From NCBI GenBank assembly GCA_029881435.1, contig JAOUMR010000028.1, forward strand, positions 1 through 34,331: DNA of 34,331 nt, in the 5' to 3' direction. A program made the position numbers and the translations under genes. Positions within the stretch are counted from its first letter, which is position 1. Each line of letters starts with the position of its first letter. The stretch comes from Nitrospira sp. (GTDB lineage: Bacteria > Nitrospirota > Nitrospiria > Nitrospirales > Nitrospiraceae). Shown here piece by piece: positions 1-8,669 of the stretch. Below the pieces are notes generated by a model, which searched no databases, was not told where the DNA came from, and saw nothing but the letters and a program-made list of their open reading frames with translations.

Positions 1-324
1 AGGACCGCTCCGGTGTGACAGAAACCGGACACGTGAATGGAATGAACGACGGAGCAGGGGTCGTGAGCATGGAGCACGGTCGCCTCAGAAGCTGAGGCAC
101 ACGCGACATCTATCCTGAAATTTACCGATGTCGCGAGGTTCCGGATCGCACCATTGATAATGGGTGCTCACTCTTGTTCGACGGGTTACGCAACCCTTCG
201 CAAATAACACATTTGTTTTCCTGCACGGATACGAAGAAGCGTTGCCTTTTCTCCTCGAGCTCCATAAGATACGAAGCACTACCTACCCACTACATCACGT
301 GGAATAAGTCGAAAGGGGATATCG
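1..324. other. non-coding stretch before the sugar-phosphate operon
   Basis: I see no convincing gene here. One + frame is open from the window edge to a TGA at 93-95; it could be the tail of an upstream gene but is too short to judge. Two small inverted repeats are visible: an imperfect GCACC-ATT / AAT-GGGTGC arm pair around 146-164, and GGGTT-acgc-AACCC at about 183-196. A regulatory or terminator role is possible, but neither is followed by a T-tract. The stretch ends in a purine-rich ribosome binding site (GAAAGGGGA, 311-319). Confidence 0.4.
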
Positions 325-2019
325 ATGCCCACACGGCTGCGCGACACACTCCCGTCATCCTTTGTACCCACAATCAATTCAGCCCTTGAGAATCTACGCC
401 TCGATCGCGTCGTTGATCGCGTCTGGACCAGAGATCATCGCGTCTGGAAGGACAATCCCACGGAGATCCGTGACCGTCTTGGGTGGTTGACGGTGCAGGA
501 TGAGATGCGGCAACAGCTTCTTCAGCTGCACCATTGTGTGTCAGTCGCGAAGGAGATGAAGATAAAAGATGTCGTGCTCCTGGGAATGGGCGGCAGCAGC
601 CTGGGCCCTGAAGTCTTCCGTACGGTCTTTGGATCGCAGAAGGCCGCTCCTCGTTTGTGGGTTCTAGACTCGACCGTTCCAGGTTGGGTTCGACAGGTGA
701 CGAAGGCCATCTCCCCATCGAAAGCACTCTTTCTCGTTGCCAGCAAATCCGGGGGAACGATTGAGGTGATGTCGCTATTCAGCCATTTTTGGAAAGAGGT
801 GTCAAAAGCCAAAGGCAATCACGGCGGGAAACAATTTGTCGCGATCACGGATCCTGGGACAGGTCTTGAACGAATGGCAAAGGAGTATGGATTTGGGCAG
901 ATCTTCACCAATCCGGCCGATATCGGTGGACGCTATTCCGTCCTCTCCCTCTTCGGTCTTGTCCCGGCCGCACTCCTGGGCCTCGATATCACTCGACTCT
1001 TGGACCGGGCCACCGGGATGGCGGAACGATGCCGGAACCAGGACGATGTGGGAGCCAATCCCGGCGTCTATCTGGGAGCCGCCATGGGGAGCCTCGCGAA
1101 AACCGGGCGGGATAAAGTCACGATCATCGCCTCGCCTGCACTCACGACATTCGGCCTGTGGGTGGAACAGCTCCTTGCTGAAAGCACAGGCAAAGAAGGG
1201 ACGGGCCTCATTCCCATTGCACAAGAACCGGTCCTGAGGCCACAGGCTTATGGGAGCGACCGATTCTTTGTCTATCTGAAGCTCAAGGGAGACAAGAACG
1301 GAGCCCTGGATCAAGCGGTTCAGGCTCTGGTCAAGGCACAACATCCGGTCCTTCAGCTCGATCTTCGAGATCGCTATGACGTGGCAGGCGAATTTTTCCG
1401 ATGGGAGTTTGCGACTGCCATCGCCGGGCATCTCCTCGGCATTCAACCGTTTGACCAACCAAATGTTCAGGAGAGTAAGGACAACACCAATCGAGTCCTA
1501 GAAACACACCAATCGACAGGACGACTCCCGGAGCAGGCCAGTACCGATCCGAAAGAAGTCGCACCAGATCTCGCACACCATCTTCAGCCTGGCACCTATC
1601 TCTCCGTGTTGGCCTATACCACGCCATCACGTTCGCTCGAAACGGCGACGAGCCGACTGCGCAAAGCCCTGACGAGCACGCATCGTGTGGCCACCACATT
1701 CGGCTACGGCCCACGGTATCTTCACTCGACAGGACAACTCCACAAAGGCGGGCCCAGCACGGGCGTCTTTGTCGAATTGGTGGATCGCATGAAACCAGAC
1801 CTGGCGATCCCAGGTAAACCCTACTCCTTCGGCACGCTGGCGCAAGCGCAGGCAGCCGGTGATCTTGAATCGCTCCGTGCACACCATCGTCATGCCATCC
1901 GTGTTCAACTCGGCCCAGATCCAGCTAAGACGGTGGATCGCATCACCGCTGCTCTTCGGCCATCACCACCACGACGACGGGCCACCATGAAGAAACGTCG
2001 CCGAGTCACTCGCCACTGA
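325..2019 (+). CDS. pgi: glucose-6-phosphate isomerase
   Basis: This protein (564 aa) interconverts glucose-6-phosphate and fructose-6-phosphate in the cytoplasm. The first sugar-isomerase (SIS) fold has GMGGSSLGPEVFR near residues 87-99 and the phosphate-binding SKSGGT near 139-144, followed by GGRYSVLS near 201-208. The second half carries VEQLLAESTGKEGTGLIP, typical of the GPI branch that also occurs fused to transaldolase, and the C-terminus (YSFGTLAQAQAAGDLESLRA) resembles the tail of Tal-GPI fusions. No transaldolase domain is fused here: the ATG at 325 has a strong GAAAGGGGA Shine-Dalgarno sequence and the upstream DNA is not coding. The last ~20 residues are Arg-rich. The stop is one base before the next gene, so it heads a co-transcribed sugar-phosphate cluster. 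The family call is firm; the exact substrate preference is inferred. Confidence 0.9.
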   Translation: MPTRLRDTLPSSFVPTINSALENLRLDRVVDRVWTRDHRVWKDNPTEIRDRLGWLTVQDEMRQQLLQLHHCVSVAKEMKIKDVVLLGMGGSSLGPEVFRTVFGSQKAAPRLWVLDSTVPGWVRQVTKAISPSKALFLVASKSGGTIEVMSLFSHFWKEVSKAKGNHGGKQFVAITDPGTGLERMAKEYGFGQIFTNPADIGGRYSVLSLFGLVPAALLGLDITRLLDRATGMAERCRNQDDVGANPGVYLGAAMGSLAKTGRDKVTIIASPALTTFGLWVEQLLAESTGKEGTGLIPIAQEPVLRPQAYGSDRFFVYLKLKGDKNGALDQAVQALVKAQHPVLQLDLRDRYDVAGEFFRWEFATAIAGHLLGIQPFDQPNVQESKDNTNRVLETHQSTGRLPEQASTDPKEVAPDLAHHLQPGTYLSVLAYTTPSRSLETATSRLRKALTSTHRVATTFGYGPRYLHSTGQLHKGGPSTGVFVELVDRMKPDLAIPGKPYSFGTLAQAQAAGDLESLRAHHRHAIRVQLGPDPAKTVDRITAALRPSPPRRRATMKKRRRVTRH

Positions 2020-2020
2020 T

Positions 2021-2779
2021 ATGGCCGTCACCCCGGACATCGTTGTTGCGCGTCAGGGTCAGGAATGGGCGCAGAAGACAGCTGCCTTCATGCTGAGCGT
2101 CAGCGAGCAGGCCATTCACTCTACCGGTCGCTGTCTGATCGTGCTTTCTGGAGGATCTACGCCGAGGACGCTGTATCAGACCATTAGAACACCTGAATGG
2201 AGTACACGGTTCCATTGGTCGCGCATCGTGTTTCTGTTTGGAGACGATAGGTGCGTTGCGCCTGAACATCCCGAGAGCAATTTTGGCATGGCACAGCAGG
2301 AGTTGTTTCAACCATTGAACATCCCACGGGATCATATCTATCGGATGAAGGGTGAACACCAAGATCCCACGGCGGCGGCGGAAGACTATGAAAGAACCCT
2401 TCGCGATCTGACACAATGTTCTCCTCCAGCATTTCCTCGCCTAGACTTGATCCTCCTCGGCCTCGGAGATGACGGCCACACCGCATCGCTGTTCCCCGGT
2501 ACCGAAGCCCTGCAGGAGCCACTCAAGCTTGTCACGGTCGGCCAGGCGCCGACCGGGATTACACATCGTCTCACACTCACCCTAGGTGTGTTGAATCGAG
2601 CAGCTGTGATACTGTTCATGGTGACCGGGGCTGGGAAGGCAGAAATGGTCCGCAGAGTGATCGAGTCCGAATCCGATCGTTCTCTACCGGCTGCAAGGGT
2701 ATTGCCTGATTCCGGCCGACTCGTGTGGATGCTCGACCAAGCCGCCGCACAACAACTGACAATGAAACGATCGAACTGA
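2021..2779 (+). CDS. pgl: 6-phosphogluconolactonase
   Basis: This protein (252 aa) hydrolyses 6-phosphogluconolactone to 6-phosphogluconate, the second step of the oxidative pentose phosphate pathway. The Pgl/DevB fold is shown by LSGGSTPRTLYQ near residue 43, FGDDRCVAPEHPESNF near 72-87, and LGLGDDGHTASLFPGT near 146-161, which are the three signature blocks including the catalytic His region. Its length is normal for the family. The start codon lies one base after the pgi stop (TGATATG), which implies translational coupling. It probably works with a glucose-6-phosphate dehydrogenase encoded outside the window. Confidence 0.92.
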   Translation: MAVTPDIVVARQGQEWAQKTAAFMLSVSEQAIHSTGRCLIVLSGGSTPRTLYQTIRTPEWSTRFHWSRIVFLFGDDRCVAPEHPESNFGMAQQELFQPLNIPRDHIYRMKGEHQDPTAAAEDYERTLRDLTQCSPPAFPRLDLILLGLGDDGHTASLFPGTEALQEPLKLVTVGQAPTGITHRLTLTLGVLNRAAVILFMVTGAGKAEMVRRVIESESDRSLPAARVLPDSGRLVWMLDQAAAQQLTMKRSN

Positions 2780-2787
2780 GACGACAC

Positions 2788-3858
2788 ATGATTTTGGCAG
2801 GCGACATCGGCGGGACAAAAACAAACCTAGCCCTCTATGAATGGACCACAGAGCGAGCGGAACCTATTCGGTTGGAGAGTTTTCATAGCGGTGATTACAC
2901 CTCGCTGGAGGACATTCTTGAAGAATTCCTGACACCGCCTCGACCGCCGCTTCCTTTGGAGTCACTGGAGACCGAGGATGGTAGTAAGGGAAAACAAGAT
3001 GACGAGCGACCGCCTGAACGGGTAAAGCTCGCGGCAGCCTGCTTCGGCATCGCGGGACCAGTCATCGACAATCGCTGTCAAACGACCAACCTCCCCTGGA
3101 TCGTCGATGGCAGAACCATTGCCAAGCAGTTCGACATTCCACGGGTCCAGTTGCTCAACGACCTGGAATCCACCGCGTATGGTGTACTGTGGTTGCGTTC
3201 CGATGAGTTGGAAGTGCTGAATGCGGGCGATCCACCGAAGAAGCGGCAGGCTCTGGCACTGATTGCGGCGGGCACTGGGCTGGGCGAAGGCATCCTGTTC
3301 TGGGACGGCAAATCGTACCGTCCGATGCCGTCTGAAGGAGGCCATGCGGATTTTGCTCCAAACAACGACCAAGAAATCGAACTGCTTCGCTATCTCCGCA
3401 GCCAGTATCTCCATGTGAGCTACGAGCGCATTGTCTCAGGTCCAGGCCTCCATGCTATTTATGAATTTCTGCGCGACACCAAAAAGAACGAACCGACGTG
3501 GCTTGCGGAAAAGATCAAGGTCGGGAATCCGGCTGCGGAAATTGCTCAGGCTGGATTGCAGGGTCAGGCTGAAATCGCTCAGCAAGCGCTCCACCTCTTT
3601 GCGTCGATTTACGGAGCTGAAGCCGGAAACCTAGCCTTGAAAGCACTCTCGATGGATGGCGTGTATGTGGGCGGTGGCATCGCCCCAAAGCTCATCACCA
3701 AACTCCAAGATGGCACCTTCATGAAAGCCTTTACGAATAAAGGTCGTTACAAGAAATTGATGAGTCAGATGCCTGTGAAAGTCATCATGAACCCGCACAC
3801 CGCGTTGCTGGGTGCCGCCTCGGTTGCCGCAGCCCTCTCGCACGCTCCCTCGCCATGA
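2788..3858 (+). CDS. glk: glucokinase (Glk family, non-ROK)
   Basis: This ATP-dependent kinase (356 aa) forms glucose-6-phosphate from glucose. The N-terminus GDIGGTKTNLALYEW is the Glk phosphate-binding loop. LLNDLESTAYG near residue 122, the second glycine-rich block GTGLGEG, and SEGGHADFAP complete the family pattern. I chose the ATG at 2788 rather than the in-frame ATG at 2725 because the glucokinase fold begins at MILAGDIGGT and 2725 would lie inside pgl. A low-complexity Pro/Leu-rich insertion (about residues 50-75) makes it slightly longer than typical Glk. It starts 8 bases after pgl and overlaps rpiA by four bases (ATGA). In an autotroph it may serve glycogen or sugar recycling; that is inference. 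Confidence 0.88.
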   Translation: MILAGDIGGTKTNLALYEWTTERAEPIRLESFHSGDYTSLEDILEEFLTPPRPPLPLESLETEDGSKGKQDDERPPERVKLAAACFGIAGPVIDNRCQTTNLPWIVDGRTIAKQFDIPRVQLLNDLESTAYGVLWLRSDELEVLNAGDPPKKRQALALIAAGTGLGEGILFWDGKSYRPMPSEGGHADFAPNNDQEIELLRYLRSQYLHVSYERIVSGPGLHAIYEFLRDTKKNEPTWLAEKIKVGNPAAEIAQAGLQGQAEIAQQALHLFASIYGAEAGNLALKALSMDGVYVGGGIAPKLITKLQDGTFMKAFTNKGRYKKLMSQMPVKVIMNPHTALLGAASVAAALSHAPSP

Positions 3859-4553
3859 CGTCCCACAATCTCGATGGATTCAAGAAAGCCGCCGCGTTAA
3901 AAGCCGTAGAATTTGTACGCGACGGTATGGTCGTCGGACTCGGGACCGGGTCGACTGCCAAACATCTGGTGATCGCGCTCGGCGACCACGTCCGCGCTGG
4001 TATGAAGCTGCGGGGCGTGCCGACATCCCAAGAAACCGCCACGCTTGCCAGGGAAGTCGGGATTCCCCTCCTCGATTCGGAAAATCGGTGGGAGATCGAT
4101 GTTGCCATCGACGGGGCCGATCAGGTAGACCCAGGGTTCAATCTCATTAAAGGCGGAGGTGGGGCGCTCCTGAAGGAAAAGATTGTGGCGGCCTCGGCGA
4201 AACAGTTTATCGTCATGGTGGACCACACGAAACAGGTGCCGGTGTTAGGAGGCTCCTTTCCATTACCTATAGAAGTCATCCCGTTCGGGTGGGGCAGCAC
4301 AGCGCGAGAGATCGAGCGAGTCACCAAGAGCCCTGTCATCCTGCGTACACGTCAGGGAGCACCATTCAAGACCGAGGCTGGTCACTTCATCGTGGATGTT
4401 CAGATCAACCGAATCGATCAACCGGCTGAACTGGAAACAGCGCTCAACTCGATTCCTGGTGTCGTAGGAACCGGCCTCTTTGTCGGTCGGACGAATATTG
4501 TGATTGTCGGCACGCCTCAGGGGGTTCAGACCCTCCATGCCCCTCAGCGATGA
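3855..4553 (+). CDS. rpiA: ribose-5-phosphate isomerase A
   Basis: This enzyme (232 aa) interconverts ribose-5-phosphate and ribulose-5-phosphate in the non-oxidative pentose phosphate pathway. Family signatures are GLGTGSTAKHLV (residues ~28-39), DGADQVDP (~85-92) and KGGGGALLKEKIVA (~97-110), which contain the substrate-binding loop, catalytic Asp residues and catalytic Lys. Its length matches RpiA. The ATG overlaps the glucokinase stop as ATGA, so it belongs to the same operon and is probably translated by coupling. Confidence 0.93.
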   Translation: MTSHNLDGFKKAAALKAVEFVRDGMVVGLGTGSTAKHLVIALGDHVRAGMKLRGVPTSQETATLAREVGIPLLDSENRWEIDVAIDGADQVDPGFNLIKGGGGALLKEKIVAASAKQFIVMVDHTKQVPVLGGSFPLPIEVIPFGWGSTAREIERVTKSPVILRTRQGAPFKTEAGHFIVDVQINRIDQPAELETALNSIPGVVGTGLFVGRTNIVIVGTPQGVQTLHAPQR

Positions 4554-4698
4554 TGATTCAGTCAACCGGCGAGAGCTGTTGCGAGCATTGGCAAAGCAGA
4601 CTCGCTTCATCCTATCGCTTCCCCTTATGCATACTGTCATCTCCTTATCAGACCTATCCGAAACTGCCGCCACCACACTTCGACTGAAAGGTGATGAC

Positions 4699-7281
4699 AT
4701 GAATGACGACAATCCTCTCGGCAGCATCGATCCGTATCGACTCCCCCGGCATGTGATCCCCACGCGGTATGAATTGAGGCTTGAACCGGATCTGGCAGCG
4801 GCCACATTCTCCGGCCAAGTCGCCATCACTCTGATGGTCGAGCACGAGACACAAACCATTCTCTTAAACGCGACCGATCTCATCATCGAATCAACCGGAC
4901 TGGAGGGACCAACTGGTCAGAAGATTGAGACGACCGTCGAATTAGAGCCGTCGCTCCAACGTGCACAACTCTCTTGCCGGCAGATTGTGACACCAGGTGA
5001 GTGGCGGCTCCACCTCTCATTCCAAGGCCAACTCAACGATCAGCTACGAGGGTTCTATCGGAGCACGTATAAGGACGCGTCTGGCACGGTGCAGACCCTG
5101 GCGGCGACGCAGTTCGAAGCCACAGATGCTCGTCGAGCGTTTCCCTGTTGGGACGAACCTGATTTTAAAGCCGTCTTTGCGACGACGCTCGTGATCGATC
5201 CACAGTATACGGCGATCTCCAATACGTCGGTCAATTCAGAGTCTGTCGAGCACAGCAAGAAGGTGGTGCGGTTTGCCGAGACCATCAAGATGTCGACCTA
5301 TCTCGTCGCGTTTGTCGTCGGCCAGATGCAACCGACCAAGCCGGTCTTCGTTGGAAAGACTCCGCTCCGAATTTGGACCGTGCCAGGGAAACATGAACTC
5401 ACAGCATTCGGTCAGGATATTGCTGTTGCCTCGCTGAAGTTTTTCGAGGACTACTACGGCATCCCCTACCCCGGCGACAAACTGGATCTGGTGGCCATCC
5501 CCGACTTTGCGTCGGGCGCCATGGAGAATTTCGGGGCTATCACCTTCCGTGAGACGGCGCTGTTGGTCGATCCACGCGCAGGCACGCATGCCGAACTAGG
5601 GCGGGTCGCGGATGTCGTGTCCCATGAGAATGCCCACATGTGGTTCGGGGATTTGGTCACCATGTCCTGGTGGAACGGGCTCTGGCTGAATGAGGCCTTC
5701 GCGACCTTCATGGAGATGTTGGCCGTCGACGCGTGGAAACCGGAATGGAAGAGATGGGACACGTTCAGCGTGGCCCGCGCGGCGGCGTTCTCGGTCGATG
5801 GATTGTCAAGCACCAGACCGATCGAGTATCCCGTTCGCGCCCCCAAGGAGGCGGATGCCATGTTCGATATCTTGACCTACGAAAAAGGGGCCTCCGTCCT
5901 TCGGATGCTGGAACAGTACATCGGACCGATCGTTTTCCGGGACGGTGTGCGGCAGTACCTGCATCGCCACGCCTACGGCAATGCCGACACCAAAGATTTG
6001 TGGATCGCTCTCGGGACGGTCGCCCGCCAGCCGGTCACCGAACTGATGAACGGCTGGATCTTTCAACCAGGCTTCCCTTTGGTCACGGCAGAGATACGTG
6101 GCCAAGCACTGCAGCTGTCACAACAACGCTTCACCTATCTCAAACAAGAATCACCATCAGAAGAGCTGTGGCATATCCCAATCCAGATTCGTCTCACGAT
6201 CGGCGAGCACACCGAACAACGCCAGCTGTTGCTGACAGAGCAAGAAGCCACGGTCCCGCTACCGGTTGGAGTGACCGCCTTGTTAGTCAATGCAGGAGGA
6301 CATGGATTTTACCGGGTCCACCATCGCGGGTCTCTTCTGCAGCAACTCCTCGACCAAGACGACGATCGGCTGGCACCAATTGAACGGTTCAATCTCGTTA
6401 GCGATGCATGGGCTACGACAGTTGCCGGATTAATGCCACTCGCTGAGTATCTTGACCTGACCGCACGCTTCAAGAGTGAGCGAGACAAAAATGTCTGGGC
6501 GGTCTTACTCAACTCGTTCTCCTTTCTGAACAGAATTATCGCGCCTGATGAGCGAGCTTCCCTGCAGGCCCTGGTTCGTGACCGCGTGGCTCCGGTTGTT
6601 AAGGAATTAGGCTGGGATCCACAGCCGGGAGAGTCGGATCTCACACGAGAATTGCGGGGAGACCTACTCGGTGCCCTTGGGAGGAGGGGAAACGACCCGG
6701 CCACTCAACATCAAGCGGTGGAACGGTATCAGCTCTATCGTAAAGACCCCTCGGCTGTTGATCCGAATATCGTGCCTGCTCTCGTCGCTATCCTTGCGTA
6801 TATCGGGGACGAGACCCGCTACGAGGAATTCTCGGAGCTTTATCGTCGCGCTTCCACGCCTCAGGAAGAACGGCGGTACCTCTTTTCACTGACGATGTTC
6901 CGCTCACCGGAATTGCTGTCTCGAACGTTGAGCCGCACAATCAACGGTGAGATCCGCACCCAAGACGCTCCCTTCGTCGTTGCAGCCACCATGACCAGCG
7001 TGCATGGCCGTGAACTGGCTTGGGAATTTGTAAAGACGAACTGGGATCAGATGGACCGACTGTTTCCGAAACAAGGCCTGCGGCGTATGTGTGGAGGGGT
7101 CGTCGGGCTCGTGACACCGGAGCTTGAGCAAGACGTGCGTGCGTTCTTTACCTCACGCAAGATCGATCTAGGCGGGAAAACGCTGGATCAGTACTTGGAG
7201 CAGCTCCGAGTGGCCGTCTCGTTCCGGGAACGAGACGGCCACGCAATCTACAATGCGCTCGTCAGCGCGCTAGAGGCCTGA
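4699..7281 (+). CDS. M1-family zinc aminopeptidase
   Basis: This cytoplasmic-type peptidase (860 aa) removes N-terminal residues from peptides. The substrate-recognition motif GAMENFGAITFRE and the zinc site HENAHMWFGD (HExxH), followed by the distal Glu in WLNEAFATFME, are intact. An ERAP1-like C-terminal helical domain follows. I chose the ATG at 4699 because AAAGGTGA (4687-4694) is an ideally spaced Shine-Dalgarno sequence and M1 enzymes of this type begin just before DPYRLPRHVIPTRYELRL; an in-frame ATG at 4537 would overlap rpiA and add residues with no family similarity. The gene contains a perfect 33-bp palindrome near its 3' end (7210-7242), and its last ~280 bp are repeated as a fragment at 8236-8514. 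The family is certain; PepN-like naming would overstate specificity. Confidence 0.93.
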   Translation: MNDDNPLGSIDPYRLPRHVIPTRYELRLEPDLAAATFSGQVAITLMVEHETQTILLNATDLIIESTGLEGPTGQKIETTVELEPSLQRAQLSCRQIVTPGEWRLHLSFQGQLNDQLRGFYRSTYKDASGTVQTLAATQFEATDARRAFPCWDEPDFKAVFATTLVIDPQYTAISNTSVNSESVEHSKKVVRFAETIKMSTYLVAFVVGQMQPTKPVFVGKTPLRIWTVPGKHELTAFGQDIAVASLKFFEDYYGIPYPGDKLDLVAIPDFASGAMENFGAITFRETALLVDPRAGTHAELGRVADVVSHENAHMWFGDLVTMSWWNGLWLNEAFATFMEMLAVDAWKPEWKRWDTFSVARAAAFSVDGLSSTRPIEYPVRAPKEADAMFDILTYEKGASVLRMLEQYIGPIVFRDGVRQYLHRHAYGNADTKDLWIALGTVARQPVTELMNGWIFQPGFPLVTAEIRGQALQLSQQRFTYLKQESPSEELWHIPIQIRLTIGEHTEQRQLLLTEQEATVPLPVGVTALLVNAGGHGFYRVHHRGSLLQQLLDQDDDRLAPIERFNLVSDAWATTVAGLMPLAEYLDLTARFKSERDKNVWAVLLNSFSFLNRIIAPDERASLQALVRDRVAPVVKELGWDPQPGESDLTRELRGDLLGALGRRGNDPATQHQAVERYQLYRKDPSAVDPNIVPALVAILAYIGDETRYEEFSELYRRASTPQEERRYLFSLTMFRSPELLSRTLSRTINGEIRTQDAPFVVAATMTSVHGRELAWEFVKTNWDQMDRLFPKQGLRRMCGGVVGLVTPELEQDVRAFFTSRKIDLGGKTLDQYLEQLRVAVSFRERDGHAIYNALVSALEA
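7210..7242. repeat. perfect 33-bp palindrome inside the aminopeptidase gene
   Basis: The arm GTGGCCGTCTCGTTCC (7210-7225) is followed by a single G and then its exact reverse complement (7227-7242). It lies in the coding sequence for V-A-V-S-F-R-E-R-D-G-H, about 40 bases before the stop. RNA would fold into a strong stem. The duplicated fragment downstream (8443-8475) has lost the symmetry. Confidence 0.85.
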
Positions 7282-7325
7282 AGAATAGGAAACCATTCGT
7301 TGCCAGATTCGTACCGAATAGGGGC

Positions 7326-7736
7326 TTACCGTTTCCAACTCTCAATCGCCAGCTGTGGGATGCGTTGAAAATGAGCGAGGTTATTTGTGACGAGGGTACG
7401 TTGTGCATCGAGCGCTGTGGCCGCGATCAGAAGGTCGGCGTCGGGCAGCAGGGCTCCTTGACGATGCAGCTCTCCGTACAGGGTAGCCGCTCGTTCAATG
7501 ACCTGGTCCGTAAGGGATAGTATCAGGCTGCCTTGGCATAATAGGTTAAACGCCGCTTCTTGCGCCCGGGCACCTTTTGCCTTGAGTCCGCGCAAGAGTT
7601 CATACCTCGTGATAAGGGAGAAGGCCAGCTGTGCATGGTCGAGCAAATAGCTTCGGGCCCTCTGAACGACCAACGGATGTTGTTTCAGGAGTTCAGATAG
7701 GATATCGGTATCGAGAAGGACAAGCGGTTGGGGCAT
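7326..7736 (-). CDS. vapC: PIN-domain toxin ribonuclease (VapC type)
   Basis: This protein (136 aa) is a predicted Mg-dependent RNase toxin. PIN acidic residues are visible: the first Asp pair in LLDTDILSELLK (residues ~7-18), the Glu in TRYELLRGL, the Asp pair in LPDADLLIAATAL, and the final TNNLAHF block. Its length is standard for VapC. The ATG overlaps the antitoxin stop by one base (TGATG), the usual coupled antitoxin-first order. It is transcribed against the flanking aminopeptidase gene and sits between that gene and its broken duplicate. Confidence 0.87.
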   Translation of the reverse strand: MPQPLVLLDTDILSELLKQHPLVVQRARSYLLDHAQLAFSLITRYELLRGLKAKGARAQEAAFNLLCQGSLILSLTDQVIERAATLYGELHRQGALLPDADLLIAATALDAQRTLVTNNLAHFQRIPQLAIESWKR

Positions 7737-7972
7737 CAGGCAGCAGGCTCACGAAAGAACTGTTGCCTGTTTAACGCAATGGCTTCCACCTGTGCAACTT
7801 CGTCAGGGGTGAGGCCCTGAAAGACGCGCGCCGCCCGTTGCAGGATGTCCTCGGCGCTCACGGCGCTCTCTGTTTCAACTATGATCTGTACCTCAGCCTC
7901 CTCTGCAAGAACCAAAGGTTCCAGGGGTTGCAAGATCCCATCATGATATCGTGCTTTGACGGTCTGGCGCAT
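7736..7972 (-). CDS. antitoxin, AF2212/DUF104-like
   Basis: This small protein (78 aa) is the expected partner of the PIN toxin immediately downstream. The N-terminus MRQTVKARYHDGILQPLEPL matches the beta-strand pattern of AF2212-like antitoxins (a V.A.Y.DG.L.PLEPL theme) and is followed by an acidic helical toxin-binding tail. I chose the ATG at 7972 because GGAAGG precedes it at good spacing and family members begin at this Met; an in-frame ATG nine residues earlier has less support. It probably represses its own operon, as in other VapBC-like modules, although the DNA-binding fold is not obvious by eye. Confidence 0.78.
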   Translation of the reverse strand: MRQTVKARYHDGILQPLEPLVLAEEAEVQIIVETESAVSAEDILQRAARVFQGLTPDEVAQVEAIALNRQQFFREPAA

Positions 7973-8235
7973 TGAACCTTCCTTCGGAGGTCGGCACATT
8001 CTTGATAACTATCCTACCGGAAAACAGACAGAAACGCATCCGCTATCGTAGCTCCTCACTTATGGAGTATCGACTATCTGGTGGGGAAGAAACATGGCCA
8101 GAATATGGGACGGCCTCGGTGGCACGGAGACGTTGAGAAGCATGAAGCCTGTCACTTTTGGGTGAGAGGCGCCACCGGTCAGCACACGGGAGGCATGGTC
8201 GTTTAGGCTGTGCGCCATCGGTGTTTCGATTTCTC

Positions 8236-8514
8236 CTTGGCCGCAAACTCGCCTGGGAGTTTGTGAAGGCGAACTGGGATCAGCTGGACCGACTGTTTCC
8301 GAAACAAGGCCTCCGGCACATGTGTGGAGGGGTCGTCGGGTTCGTGCCGCCGGAGCTTGAGCAAGACGTCCGTGCGTTCTTTACCTCACGCAAGATCGAT
8401 CTAGGCGGGAAGACGTTGAATCAGTATCTAGAACAGCTCCGGGTGGCCGTCTCGTTCCGGCAACGAGAGCGCCACGCAATCTACAACGCGCTCGTCAGTG
8501 CGATATGGTCCTGA
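8236..8514 (+). pseudogene. 3'-terminal fragment of an M1 aminopeptidase gene
   Basis: The frame ending at 8514 repeats the last ~88 codons of the aminopeptidase at 4699-7281, with about 12 amino-acid differences and many silent changes (LAWEFVKANWDQLDRLFPK against LAWEFVKTNWDQMDRLFPK). Similarity starts near 8236 (opposite 7003), and the sequence before it is unrelated. There is no catalytic domain and no plausible start, so this is a relic of a duplicated or horizontally acquired paralogue. The VapBC-like pair lies between the two copies. Confidence 0.88.
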
Positions 8515-8669
8515 AACCGCGTGGGTCCGATGATGCGGTGAAGTGGGTCTTGTGTGACCGACCAGATCGGAAAGAGGCCTGCGATGGAACTCGCATTGTT
8601 CGATGAGTCGTTGTAGGGCGACTCTGCCAAGAATGAATGATCTACTGAGTTGGTGTCTCACTGCGCAGC

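Noticed and set aside
4537-4698. Upstream in-frame start for the aminopeptidase
   Set aside because: It would overlap rpiA and add unrelated residues; the ATG at 4699 has a much better ribosome site and matches the family start.
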